From assembly GCF_900099965.1 (NCBI RefSeq), contig NZ_FNDJ01000029.1, positions 8,885 through 72,884 of the forward strand: a stretch of 64,000 bases of DNA, read 5' to 3'. Below the pieces are notes generated by a model. The model had not been told where the DNA came from. It did not search any database and saw only the letters and a program-made list of their open reading frames with translations. This stretch comes from Nonomuraea jiangxiensis (GTDB lineage Bacteria > Actinomycetota > Actinomycetes > Streptosporangiales > Streptosporangiaceae). Position 1 is the first letter of the stretch; each line of letters starts with the position of its first letter. Positions 1-8,219 of this stretch are shown one piece after another. The position numbers and the translations under genes are program-made.

Positions 1-232
1 GGGCGCCCGCTTGGCTGTGGGATGGCCGGGGCGCCCGCTTGGCTGTGGGATGGCCGGGGCGCCCGCTTGGCTGTGGGATGGCCGGGGCGCCCGCTCGGCC
101 GGTGGGTGCCCGTGGCACTCGGCTGCCGGACGTCCGTGGCACTCGCTCGGCCGCCGGATGGCTGTGGTGCCCGCTCGGCCTCCGGATGGCTGTGGTGCCC
201 GCTCGGCCTCCGGATCGCCGGGGCACCCGGCG
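1..232. repeat. 28-bp minisatellite array, degenerate
   Basis: The first units start at 1, 29, 57 and 85 and are nearly identical (GGGCGCCCGCTTGGCTGTGG and onward). A variant 28-bp unit built on GGTGCCCGCTCGGCCTCC continues to about 232. Because 28 is not a multiple of three, the array shifts frame at every unit, so the open frames across it cannot be one conserved protein. The remainder to about 660 has longer degenerate repeats with the motif GCGTTCCAGCGGGCGTGGAAGTG. I see no gene in 1-676. Confidence 0.85.
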
Positions 233-570
233 CGTGCCGGTGAGGGCCGGGTTGGCCCTGGCCGGGTGGTCGTCGGGTGCCTGTATGCCGATTGCCGGTA
301 TGCCGGGCTGGCCCGGCTCGCTGCCCAGCTCCCGGCGCCCCGGTCCCGGTGCCCTGCTCCCGGTGCCCTGCTCCCGGCGCCCCCGTCCCGGTGCTCGGGT
401 CTCCGTGCCCGGGTCCCGGCATCCGCCGAGCGCCGGTAGCGATCGCGAGGCCAGCCCTGGCCGGGCGCCCGCCGCGTTCAAGCGGGCGTGGAAGTGGGCT
501 GCGGGCCGGGCCAGGCCCGGTCGGACGCCCGCCGCGTTCCAGCGGGCGTGGAAGTGCCCGGCGGGCCGGG

Positions 571-630
571 CCAGCCCTGGTCGGGCCAGCCCTGGTCGGG
601 CCAGCCCTGGTCGGGCCAGCCCTGGTTGGG
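571..630. repeat. 15-bp tandem repeat, four units
   Basis: CCAGCCCTGGTCGGG is repeated four times head to tail at 571, 586, 601 and 616; the last unit has a single C-to-T change (GGTTGGG). It lies just beyond the stop of the minus-strand NAD(P)-binding gene that ends at 677. Confidence 0.9.
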
Positions 631-676
631 CGGCCGTCGCGTTCCAGCGGGGCGTGGGAGTGGGCGGCGGGTCGGG

Positions 677-1420
677 CTAGTGCTGTTTCGCGAGCCACTC
701 CTCGAACGTGGTCGGGGTGATGCGGGCGCCCTCGTCCGGCAGCAGCACGGGGCCGGCCATCTCCGGGCCGAACAGCCCCGACCACGTCGGCACCAGCTTC
801 ACCGACCGCCCGCGTGCCTCGTTGGTGCGCCGGGCCATGTCCACCAGGTCCTGCGGTTCCGGCCCGGCGACGTCGGCGTACCGCCCCTGGGGCTCGCCCG
901 CCGCGAGCTCGGCGAGGACGTCGGCCACATCGGCGGGTGCGATCGGCTGCACGAGCAGGGGCGCGATTGTGGCGACGCCGTCGTGCTCGGTCCAGCCCGC
1001 CACCATCGCGGCGAAGTCGTGGAACTGCGTGGCGGGGACGATCGTCCACGGCACCGGCCCGTCCGCCACGAGCCGCTCCTGCTCCCGCTTGCCCGCGTAG
1101 TGCGCGTTGCCCTCGACGCGGTGGAGCGCGGCGATCGAGAGCAGCACGTGGTGCCGGACGCCGGCCCGCTCCTCGGCGGCCAGCAGGTTGCGCGTCATGG
1201 TGCCCAAGTACGCGACGGTCCCGTCCCGGTCGGCGGCCGGCGCGTTGGTCACGTCCACGACCGCATCCACCCCGGCCAGGGCGTCGTCGAGCCCGGCCCC
1301 GGTCGACAGATCTACCCCGAGCGACCGGCTGACGCGCACGACCTCGTGCCCGTCCCGCTCAAGTGCGGCGACGGTGAGTGCCCCGATGTTCCCGCTGGCT
1401 CCCGCGACGGCGATCCGCAT
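677..1420 (-). CDS. NmrA-like NAD(P)-binding protein
   Basis: This 247-residue protein opens with a Rossmann fold whose dinucleotide-binding loop is GASGNIG at residues 7-13. It fits the atypical short-chain dehydrogenase group (NmrA/NAD(P)H-binding), in which a catalytic Tyr-Lys pair is often absent; the substrate cannot be deduced. The ATG at 1420 follows a GGGGAGG ribosome-binding site. It is divergent from the Rrf2-type regulator that starts at 1506, with only 85 bp between, which suggests that regulator controls it. The family call is firm, the role is open. Confidence 0.8.
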   Translation of the reverse strand: MRIAVAGASGNIGALTVAALERDGHEVVRVSRSLGVDLSTGAGLDDALAGVDAVVDVTNAPAADRDGTVAYLGTMTRNLLAAEERAGVRHHVLLSIAALHRVEGNAHYAGKREQERLVADGPVPWTIVPATQFHDFAAMVAGWTEHDGVATIAPLLVQPIAPADVADVLAELAAGEPQGRYADVAGPEPQDLVDMARRTNEARGRSVKLVPTWSGLFGPEMAGPVLLPDEGARITPTTFEEWLAKQH

Positions 1421-1464
1421 GATGACCTCCCCTTGTCCTAGTTTGCAAGCGAGGAAGCTATCAC

Positions 1465-1505
1465 GGACTTAACAGGTCCACAATCTCTACGATAGGCTCA
1501 GCGTC
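1465..1505 (+). promoter_or_regulatory. Promoter with overlapping inverted repeat for the Rrf2-type gene
   Basis: TTAACA at 1469-1474 (one mismatch to TTGACA) lies 18 bp before TAGGCT at 1493-1498. Transcription would start close to the GTG at 1506, giving a leaderless mRNA. GGACTTAACAGGTCC at 1465-1479 is an inverted repeat with one mismatch that covers the -35 box, a natural place for an autorepressor. The assignment is inferred from position and sequence only. Confidence 0.45.
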
Positions 1506-1979
1506 GTGAAGCTGCCTGGGAGCACCGAATGGGTTCTGCACTGCGCCGCCACGCTGGCCCAGCTCGACGCCGGAGCCACCGCGTCGACGGCCCAGCTCGC
1601 GCAGTACTTCGACCTTCCGGCGCCCTACCTCGCCAAGCAACTGAAGGCGCTGGTCAAAGCCGGTCTGCTGGCCGCCACCACGGGCCCCAGGGGCGGGTTC
1701 CGGCTCGCACGGCCGGCCGCCGAGATCACGCTCCTGCAGATCGTCGAGGCCGTGGACGGCACGTCATCGCCGTACGAGTGCCGCGAGATCCGGCAGCGGG
1801 GACGGGGCGCGTTGCGTCCGGAGGACTGCCGGGAGACCTGCGTGCTCGCGCAGAAGATGTTCGACGCGCACGAGGCGTGGCGCGACAGCCTCGCCGGGGT
1901 CACCCTCGCCGGCATCCTCGCCACGCTGCCCCCGACGGCACCGGCCCGCACTCGTCAGCGCCTGTCGAGGATCACCTAG
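1506..1979 (+). CDS. Rrf2 family transcriptional regulator
   Basis: This 157-residue protein carries the Rrf2-type winged helix in roughly its first 80 residues, with a recognition-helix segment LPAPYLAKQLKAL and wing GPRGGFRLARP. Cysteines occur at 13, 92, 108 and 112. The C-x15-C-x3-C spacing differs from the C-x5-C-x5-C iron-sulfur site of IscR-like proteins, so Fe-S binding is possible but not shown. The start is GTG with no Shine-Dalgarno and a -10 box seven bases upstream, so it is probably leaderless. The likely target is the divergent NAD(P)-binding gene. Confidence 0.85.
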   Translation: MKLPGSTEWVLHCAATLAQLDAGATASTAQLAQYFDLPAPYLAKQLKALVKAGLLAATTGPRGGFRLARPAAEITLLQIVEAVDGTSSPYECREIRQRGRGALRPEDCRETCVLAQKMFDAHEAWRDSLAGVTLAGILATLPPTAPARTRQRLSRIT

Positions 1980-2057
1980 CCCGGGTGCCGGCCCCCCGGA
2001 ACCCCAGGTGGCGCCGCACCAGAGCTCCCATGCTGCCGTACCTGATGAAATACACGG

Positions 2058-2630
2058 ATGCGAGAGGAAAAGCACGTGCAGGGGGAGGTCCGGGTCGAGC
2101 CGCTGCCCCGGGAGACGGCCGCGGACGCAGCGATGATGTCGATGCTCACCGACCTGATCAACGAGGTGTACGCGGCCGCGGAGAAAGGACTGTGGCAGGG
2201 GTCCGCCGCCCGGACGGACCCGGCCGAGTTGTCCCGGCTCACCGGTGCCGGGGAGATGTTCGTGGCCAGGCTGGACGGGCGAATCGTCGGGTGCGTCCGG
2301 GTCCGGCGGCTGACCGACGAGCTGAGCGAGTTCGGCATGCTCACCGCCGCGCCGGAGACCCGCGGCATCGGCGTGGGACGCGCACTCGTACGTTTCGCCG
2401 AGAGTCACAGCCGGGCCCAGGGCCGCCACACGATGCGGCTCGAACTGCTGATGCCCAGAACGTGGGCACACCCCTCGAAAGAGTTCCTGGAGGGCTGGTA
2501 CGGCCGGATCGGCTACCGGATGGTCGGCATGTCCGAGATCGAGGAGACCTATCCCGACCTGGCCGGATTGCTGGCCACCCCCTGCGACTTCCGCGTCTAC
2601 CAGAAGGATCTCCGCGACCAGGACGGCTGA
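2058..2630 (+). CDS. GNAT family N-acetyltransferase
   Basis: This 190-residue protein has the GNAT fold. The acetyl-CoA pyrophosphate loop is in motif A (ETRGIGVGRALVRFAE, about residues 96-111), preceded by a strand ending LSEFGMLTAAP. The acceptor substrate is unknown. A GTG at 2079 has a better ribosome-binding site (GAGAGG nine bases upstream) and may be the true start; the domain is intact from either start. It is followed by strong hairpins and a convergent gene. Confidence 0.8.
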   Translation: MREEKHVQGEVRVEPLPRETAADAAMMSMLTDLINEVYAAAEKGLWQGSAARTDPAELSRLTGAGEMFVARLDGRIVGCVRVRRLTDELSEFGMLTAAPETRGIGVGRALVRFAESHSRAQGRHTMRLELLMPRTWAHPSKEFLEGWYGRIGYRMVGMSEIEETYPDLAGLLATPCDFRVYQKDLRDQDG

Positions 2631-2760
2631 CCCCGCAACGTGGCCACACCCGCCGGAGCGGGCACCCATACCCTCCTGGCCGACCGGCACCGCCTCAGTT
2701 CGGTGATGGACGACCCGCCACGGGCGGAGGCCGGGGGCGAGGGCGGCCAGGCACCCGGTC

Positions 2761-2935
2761 GCGGGCGCGACGTGGCGCGCCATCGGGCGGACGCGGCGTG
2801 GCGCGCCACCGGGGAGTCGGCGCGGTTTCGTGCCGGCGCCACCAGCGCGCCGGCACGGACCTCTCCCGCGAGGTGCGGATCGCGGGAGAGAGCTACTGGG
2901 AGTCGGCGTGGCGCGCCACCGGGGGACTCGGCACG
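2761..2935. terminator. Hairpin-rich convergent intergenic region (2631-2999)
   Basis: Two perfect 11-bp stems lie between the convergent GNAT and Asp23 genes: CGTGCCGGCGC at 2829-2839 pairing with 2847-2857, and CTCTCCCGCGA at 2861-2871 pairing with 2880-2890. They are flanked by three near-copies of the 12-bp palindrome GTGGCGCGCCAC. There is no T tract, as is common in actinobacterial terminators. I see no gene in the 369-bp gap. Confidence 0.55.
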
Positions 2936-2999
2936 GCGGGCCACCGAGGTTCCACCGGGGTCCTGGAGGGACGGGGCGGGTGGCCCGCAGCGCTGCCGG

Positions 3000-3566
3000 T
3001 CAGGTGGTGGCGGACTGGTCCTCGTCCTCGGCCGGGGCGGGCAGGGAGGAGGGGCGGCGGTCGCCGGGGAGGCGGACGTCGTCGACCGTGACGTTGACCT
3101 CCTCGACGCGCATGCCCAGCATGTGGCTGACGCTTCTGGCCACGTTCGTCTTGACGGCCGAGGCCACCTCCATCACGACATGTCCGTACTCGACCACAAT
3201 GGTGAGGCTCACCGACACCTCGCGGTCCTGGATGTGGGCGTTGACCCCCTGGTTGCCCCGGCGGGACCCGATCCCGATGCGGTCGCGTACGGACTCGAAC
3301 GCCCGCGCCAGGTCGCCACCCATGTCGGCGACCCCCGGGACCTCCAGCGCCGCCAGCGAGGCGATCTTCTCCACCACCTCGTCGGCCACCTTGATACGTC
3401 CCTTCACGGCGACACCGGCGGAGGACGTCTCGGTCCCGTCGAGAGCCTCGGTGGCAGGGTCGAGCCCGGGATCGCCGGCGTCGGAATGCTCGGCGGACAA
3501 GTCCTCGGCAGCCGGGTCCGGATGGTCGGCGGATGAGGTGGAGTGCTCGGTAAGGGTGTCGGTCAT
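3000..3566 (-). CDS. Asp23/Gls24 family envelope stress protein
   Basis: This 188-residue protein has an acidic Ser/Asp/Glu-rich N-terminus (about 1-50) followed by an Asp23/Gls24 (DUF322) domain. The domain begins GRIKVADEVVEKIASLAALEV and includes the strand-rich core VSVSLTIVVEYGHVVMEVAS. The family includes cell-envelope-associated proteins in Firmicutes and is common in actinobacteria. The ATG follows GGAGGCCGCG. The gene is divergent from the HIT gene and convergent with the GNAT gene. Its cellular role here is not shown. Confidence 0.85.
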   Translation of the reverse strand: MTDTLTEHSTSSADHPDPAAEDLSAEHSDAGDPGLDPATEALDGTETSSAGVAVKGRIKVADEVVEKIASLAALEVPGVADMGGDLARAFESVRDRIGIGSRRGNQGVNAHIQDREVSVSLTIVVEYGHVVMEVASAVKTNVARSVSHMLGMRVEEVNVTVDDVRLPGDRRPSSLPAPAEDEDQSATT

Positions 3567-3630
3567 CGCGGCCTCCTTCAGGCAAGTCCCTGGGATTGTG
3601 CCGGAAGACCACCCTGTTTGTCCGGGGTCC

Positions 3631-3643
3631 TATGCTGCTAGTT
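3631..3643 (+). promoter_or_regulatory. -10 box for a leaderless HIT transcript
   Basis: TATGCT at 3631-3636 precedes the ATG at 3644 by seven bases, which puts the expected transcription start on or beside the start codon. No convincing -35 box and no Shine-Dalgarno are visible. Confidence 0.4.
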
Positions 3644-4174
3644 ATGCACGATCAGGCAGGGGCAGGGTCCCCGGACAACTTCCAGCGTCTGTGGACCCCC
3701 CATCGCATGGCCTACATCAAGGGCGAGGGCAAGCCGACGGGCACCGGCCCCGACGACGGGTGCCCGTTCGACGAGATCCCCAGGATGAGCGATGAGGACG
3801 GCCTGGTCGTGGCCAGGGGCGCGGTGGTCTACGCCGTGCTCAACCTCTACCCGTACAACTCCGGCCACCTGATGGTCGTGCCCTACCGGCACGTGTCCGA
3901 CTACGACGAGCTGGTGGCCGACGAGCTGATCGAGCTGGGCACGTTCACCCAGAAGGCGCTGCGGGCGCTGCGCAAGGCCAGCGGCGCCCAGGGCTTCAAC
4001 GTGGGCATGAACCTGGGCCACGTGGCGGGCGCGGGCATCGCCGCCCACCTGCACCAGCACGTCGTGCCCCGGTGGGGCGGCGACACGAACTTCATGCCGG
4101 TCGTGGCCGGGACCAAGGTCCTGCCGCAGCTCCTGCGCGACACCCGTCAGCTCCTCGCCGACGCCTGGGACTGA
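3644..4174 (+). CDS. HIT family nucleotide hydrolase/phosphorylase
   Basis: This 176-residue protein carries the histidine triad HLHQHVVPRW near residues 135-144, diagnostic of HIT enzymes acting on nucleotide phosphate bonds (AP4A phosphorylase or Fhit-like group). The segment GHLMVVPYRHV is the usual substrate-binding strand. ATG 3644 is favoured because a -10 box sits seven bases upstream; ATG 3632 is an in-frame alternative that would overlap that box. In mycobacteria a HIT gene lies directly upstream of pgsA; here a three-gene minus-strand block intervenes. Confidence 0.88.
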   Translation: MHDQAGAGSPDNFQRLWTPHRMAYIKGEGKPTGTGPDDGCPFDEIPRMSDEDGLVVARGAVVYAVLNLYPYNSGHLMVVPYRHVSDYDELVADELIELGTFTQKALRALRKASGAQGFNVGMNLGHVAGAGIAAHLHQHVVPRWGGDTNFMPVVAGTKVLPQLLRDTRQLLADAWD

Positions 4175-4191
4175 TCCCTCGACGCGAGCGG

Positions 4192-6267
4192 CTATCTCGT
4201 CGCCCTGGCCAGGCCGGCCGGGGCCCCGGTGACCTGTTCGCGGGTCGGACGCAGGGCGGTGACGCCGGTCGCCAGCAGCAGCGGCACCGCGAGCGCCAGC
4301 GCCATGGCCAGCACGGCCGCCCCCGAGTCGTTGACCAGCATCCCGATCACCCCGCTGACGAGCGTGCCGATCAGCCCGGCCCGCAGCGCGGGGGAGTGCC
4401 GGAACGCCGTCGGCACCACCCCGAAGGAGGCCTGGTCCGGTCGCAGGACGGCGTAGACGAGGAAGGCCACGGCGGCGATCACGATCGGCATCAGGTTGGG
4501 GCTGAGCAGCGTGCCCAGCATGGCCTGCAGCTTGCGCAGGATGACGTCGAGCGCCTCTCCGCTGAGCAGCTGCCCCACGAACCGGCCCAGGTGCGTCTGC
4601 TCGCTCGGCGGCCGCAGGTAGTTGATCCAGGCGAACGTCATCACGATCACCCCGCCCGCCACGCAGAACGCGGCCAGCTTGACCAGTGAGACCCGCCGGC
4701 CCGCGAGGATCAGCGCGGTCACCGCGATGCCCGGCACGAACGCGATGACCCCGCCGAAGTCGCTGCCCATGCCGGACCCGCCGAGCACCATCGCGAACGC
4801 CCCGAGCCCCACGATCGCGGCCAGCCCCACCTTACCCGGCCAGCGGTGCGCGATGATCGTGGCGGTCAGCAGCGTGCTGGTGGCCAGCAGCGCGAACGGG
4901 ATGTTGCCCAGGCCGAAGTAGCGGGCCCCCTGCTCGGCGCTGTAGCCGATAAAGCTGTTGAGCTGGAGGTTGGTGCCGGTGAGCAGGTCGCCGACGAGCG
5001 TGATCGCGGTGACGGCCGCCACCACGGCCGGGGGCCCGAGCGGGCGGCGCCGCCACGGCCCGGCCAGCGCCAGCGCGGTGATCGCGGCCCACCAGGCCAG
5101 CATGCCGCCGAACAGCTGCAGGTGGTCGGCCCAGGGCAGCAGGTTGACCAGCATGGAGGTGACCGGCAGGGCGGCCAGGGCCACGGCGGACATGCGGACC
5201 CACGACAGGGCCTTGCGGCGGCGCAGCAGCAGGAAGGCCAGCACGTAGAACACGACCTGGAGGACGGCCAGGGCGGTGAAGTATTGACCCTTGGCCGCGC
5301 GCATGGTCTGCGCGGCGGCGTCGGCGCGCTGGAGCCGTTCGAACGTGGCCCCGTGCTCGCCCACCGCCAGCGGCACGCCCACCACCGTGCTCGGCACGGC
5401 CACGCCGAGCTCGGTCAGCACGGTGGCGGTCAGGTCGGGCAGGATCGAGATGTCCTCGCGCCGGGTGGAGGCCGAGCCGAGCAGCCGCCCCGCCGCGCCG
5501 GGCTCGCGCAGCGCCGCCACCCGCAGGTGCGGGACGGAGCCGTGGTCGGACATGCCCGCGAGCAGCACCGCCGTGCCGGCGGGCAGCGCGGACAGCAGCG
5601 CGCCCGCCTGGGCGTCGGCCCGGCGGAGCGCCTCGCGGCGGGCGGCGGGGGAGAGCAGGTCGGGCACGTCGGGCAGCCGGCCGCTGCTCAGGTAGGGGCG
5701 GACGAGGTCGTCCACGTCCATGGCGATCATCCGGCACCGTTCGAGGTCGGCGGTGCTGACCTGCTGCGGCGTGGCCCGGTAGTGAGGCACCGCGCCCTGC
5801 CGGTCGGCCAGGCCCAGCGCCGCGCCGGGGCCGATGGCGATCGAGCACTGCCCGGCCGACCTGAGCGCCTCGCCCAGGGTGCCCGCGTCACGCTGCCCGG
5901 CCACGTCCGGGAGGTAGCGGTAGTCGGGGATGACGGCGCCCTCTCCTTCGGGGCGGGGCGCGGGCGGCGCGCCGCACCGGTAGCCGGCCGCCGACCGGAC
6001 GCCCGCCGACACGGTCAGCCAGGCGTCGTAGGGGCAGGTCACGTTGCCGACGGTGCGAACCGACAGGGAGCCGATGGCGCTGGCGGAGGCCAGCTCCCAC
6101 AGGTGGGGGGTGTCGGCCTGGGTGAGGTCGCTCCAGTGCAGGCCGGACACGCCGATGAGGGCCACGCGCTCGGCGCCCTCGTCCGCGTGCGCCGCGCCGG
6201 CGACCAGCCCGGGCCCGGCCAGCAGTTGAACGACGAGCAGGGCCAGCACTACCAGTGCGCGCCTCAA
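4192..6267 (-). CDS. Alkaline-phosphatase-like polytopic membrane protein
   Basis: This protein of about 691 residues has a signal peptide or N-terminal anchor, then an extracytoplasmic region to about residue 310 resembling the alkaline-phosphatase superfamily (VALIGVSGLHWSDL near the start, later GMSDHGSVPHLR). About 11 transmembrane helices follow. The TTG at 6267 is chosen because GGGGAGG lies nine bases upstream and it gives a classical signal sequence (MRRALVVLALLVV); an upstream GTG at 6354 would place charged residues before it. Substrate unknown: sulfatase, phosphatase or phosphoglycerol-transferase activity are all possible. Confidence 0.7.
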   Translation of the reverse strand: MRRALVVLALLVVQLLAGPGLVAGAAHADEGAERVALIGVSGLHWSDLTQADTPHLWELASASAIGSLSVRTVGNVTCPYDAWLTVSAGVRSAAGYRCGAPPAPRPEGEGAVIPDYRYLPDVAGQRDAGTLGEALRSAGQCSIAIGPGAALGLADRQGAVPHYRATPQQVSTADLERCRMIAMDVDDLVRPYLSSGRLPDVPDLLSPAARREALRRADAQAGALLSALPAGTAVLLAGMSDHGSVPHLRVAALREPGAAGRLLGSASTRREDISILPDLTATVLTELGVAVPSTVVGVPLAVGEHGATFERLQRADAAAQTMRAAKGQYFTALAVLQVVFYVLAFLLLRRRKALSWVRMSAVALAALPVTSMLVNLLPWADHLQLFGGMLAWWAAITALALAGPWRRRPLGPPAVVAAVTAITLVGDLLTGTNLQLNSFIGYSAEQGARYFGLGNIPFALLATSTLLTATIIAHRWPGKVGLAAIVGLGAFAMVLGGSGMGSDFGGVIAFVPGIAVTALILAGRRVSLVKLAAFCVAGGVIVMTFAWINYLRPPSEQTHLGRFVGQLLSGEALDVILRKLQAMLGTLLSPNLMPIVIAAVAFLVYAVLRPDQASFGVVPTAFRHSPALRAGLIGTLVSGVIGMLVNDSGAAVLAMALALAVPLLLATGVTALRPTREQVTGAPAGLARATR

Positions 6268-6462
6268 CGCCGACGACCTCCCCGAAAGATCGAAAAGTGT
6301 GGCGCGTCGCAGGGCGCCAGCAGTCCGTCCAGTGGCACGTGGTGAAGGCGCCACACGTCCCGACTACCCTCTCATGGCGCGATGGGAACTTCGGCACGCC
6401 GAGTCGTCGCCGGCCGCCCGAGCGAACCGGCGGTGACATGAGAGACGGGGCCGATCAGCGGG

Positions 6463-6492
6463 GACGGGCCGCCGCGTGCGCGGCGGCCCGTC
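6463..6492 (-). terminator. Intrinsic terminator for the GH10-like gene
   Basis: A perfect 13-bp stem (GACGGGCCGCCGC at 6463-6475 with 6480-6492) and a 4-nt loop, 34 bp beyond the stop of the minus-strand gene. There is no clear T tract. Confidence 0.6.
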
Positions 6493-6525
6493 GAACTCAT
6501 GTGACCCGGCGGCGGGGACCGCCGG

Positions 6526-8088
6526 TCAGACGTCCTCGACCTTCACCCTGGCCGGCCTGCTCTCGTTGTGCAGCCGGTCGAGCGAGGTGACCAGGTAGGT
6601 CCCCGCCGACCGGGCGGTGAACGACGGGCTGGTGACGACGGCCACCAGGTTGCGGGCGTCGGTGGTGTGGCAGTCCTTGCCCGACTCCGGCACCCGGTAG
6701 ACCGCGTAGGCGCGTGCCCCCGCCGACGGCTTCCACGTCACGGCGGAGCCCGCCGCCCGTGCCCTGGCCGGAACGTCCGGCGCGGCGCCGCCGCGGTCCT
6801 TCATGAGCGGCAGCAGCGCGGGGCGGCTGTAGTGCTCCTTGACGATGCGGTCCATCGCCCCGAGCGGGTTGCTCAGGAGCTGCTTGGCGCTGAAGTAGAC
6901 GTCGCCCTGCACCTGCCCGCGCTCGCGGTTGAGCGCCACGTGGGAGGCCAGCTCGCCCGCCTTGGTCCAGGCCCGCTCGTCCTTGGACCCGACCCGGTAG
7001 AGGGCCTGCCCGATGTAGAGCTGCACGCCGCTGTCCTCGACCACGTCGCCCCACCAGCGCGCGAGCGTGGTGTAGTCGGCCAGCTTGTGCCCGCGCGGCC
7101 AGTAGAGCTGGGGCAGCACGTAGTCCACGGTGCCGGACCGGATCCAGGCCCGCGCGTCCGCATAAATCGTGTCGTACGCCGACATGCCCGCCGTGGCCGA
7201 GCCGGCCGGGTCGTTCGACTTGTTACGCCAGATGCCGAACGGGCTGATCCCGAACTTGACGTACGGCTTGGCCGCGTGCACCGCCTCGTTCACCTGGGCG
7301 ACCAGCGTGTTGACGTTGTCGCGCCGCCAGACGGCCAGCTTCTTGCCCTTGCCGTACTTCTCGAACGCGGCCCTGTCGTCGAACTTCGCCCCCGCCACCG
7401 GATAGGGGTAGAAGTAGTCGTCGAAGTGCACCGCGTCCACGTCGTAACGGTCCACCACGTCGGTGATGACCTTGGTCACGTGGTCGCGCACGGCGGGCAG
7501 GCCGGGGTTGTAGTAGAGGCGGCCACCATAGGTGACCGTCCAGTCCGGGTGGCGCCGCGCGGGATGGTTCGAGGGCAGCCTGGCCGGCTTGTCGTCGTAG
7601 GCGGCGCGGTAGGGGTTGAACCAGGCGTGGAACTCCATGCCGCGCTTGTGCGCCTCGTCGATGAGGAACGGCAGCGGGTCCCAGCCGGGGTCCTTGCCCG
7701 CCGTGCCCGTCAGATATTGCGACCAGGGCTCCAGCGAGGACTTGTAGAGCGCGTCGGAGGCCGGGCGCACCTGGACGAAGACCGCGTTGAGATTGCGCCG
7801 GGCGGCGGCGTCCATGATCTTCACGTATTCGGCCCGCTGCCTGGCGGGGCTGAGCCCGGACTTGGAGGGCCAGTCGATGTTCGTCGTCGTGGCGATCCAC
7901 ACCCCACGCAGCTCCCGTTTGGGATAGCGGGCGTCGGCCTGGCAGGGGGCGGCGGCGGGGGCTGCTGCGGCCTGCTTTTTCCGGCTCTCCGCGGGGCTCT
8001 GTCCGGCGCCGGGGCCGAAGACGTAGGCGGCGGCCATGGCGACGACCGCGAAAGAGGTGGCGGCGAGGAGTGGGCGTCCAGTTCGCAT
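6526..8088 (-). CDS. Secreted family-10-like glycosyl hydrolase (GHL10/DUF187)
   Basis: This 520-residue protein starts with a hydrophobic signal or anchor (residues 1-30). The catalytic barrel begins with ELRGVWIATTTNIDWPSK and continues through FVQVRPASDALY, FHAWFNPYRA and VDAVHFDDYFYPYP to about residue 400, the hallmark of the GHL10/DUF187 family. A C-terminal region (about 420-515) looks like a fibronectin type III or similar beta domain. Family members act on extracellular or wall glycans; the substrate here is unknown. It lies between the phosphatase-like gene and the EF-G2 gene with its own terminator. Confidence 0.85.
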   Translation of the reverse strand: MRTGRPLLAATSFAVVAMAAAYVFGPGAGQSPAESRKKQAAAAPAAAPCQADARYPKRELRGVWIATTTNIDWPSKSGLSPARQRAEYVKIMDAAARRNLNAVFVQVRPASDALYKSSLEPWSQYLTGTAGKDPGWDPLPFLIDEAHKRGMEFHAWFNPYRAAYDDKPARLPSNHPARRHPDWTVTYGGRLYYNPGLPAVRDHVTKVITDVVDRYDVDAVHFDDYFYPYPVAGAKFDDRAAFEKYGKGKKLAVWRRDNVNTLVAQVNEAVHAAKPYVKFGISPFGIWRNKSNDPAGSATAGMSAYDTIYADARAWIRSGTVDYVLPQLYWPRGHKLADYTTLARWWGDVVEDSGVQLYIGQALYRVGSKDERAWTKAGELASHVALNRERGQVQGDVYFSAKQLLSNPLGAMDRIVKEHYSRPALLPLMKDRGGAAPDVPARARAAGSAVTWKPSAGARAYAVYRVPESGKDCHTTDARNLVAVVTSPSFTARSAGTYLVTSLDRLHNESRPARVKVEDV

Positions 8089-8180
8089 AGTGCAATCCAG
8101 TGTGGCAGCTCGCTCCAGCCACTCGGCGCGGAAAACCGAAATCGAGTCGTGATACTTGTGTGACTAAAGCGCATGGTTGG

Positions 8181-8208
8181 GCCGGGAGGGAGCAAAATCC
8201 CTCCCGGC
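8181..8208 (-). terminator. Intrinsic terminator for the EF-G2 gene
   Basis: GCCGGGAGGGA at 8181-8191 pairs perfectly with 8198-8208 around a GCAAAA loop, 12 bp past the minus-strand stop at 8220. Confidence 0.7.
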
Positions 8209-8219
8209 TGGGTCGCGCC

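Noticed and set aside
11..720. Several open plus-strand frames in the first 700 bp
   Set aside because: They are produced by 28-bp and 15-bp repeats. The 28-bp period shifts frame, and no conserved residues are visible.
4846..6345. 499-codon plus-strand frame opposite the phosphatase-like gene
   Set aside because: Antisense shadow rich in Gly/Gln/His/Arg. The minus frame has a signal peptide, transmembrane helices and family motifs.
6268..6354. GTG 6354 as the start of the phosphatase-like membrane protein
   Set aside because: It would put about 29 mostly basic/Ala residues before the signal peptide and has no ribosome-binding site. TTG 6267 has GGGGAGG at the correct distance.
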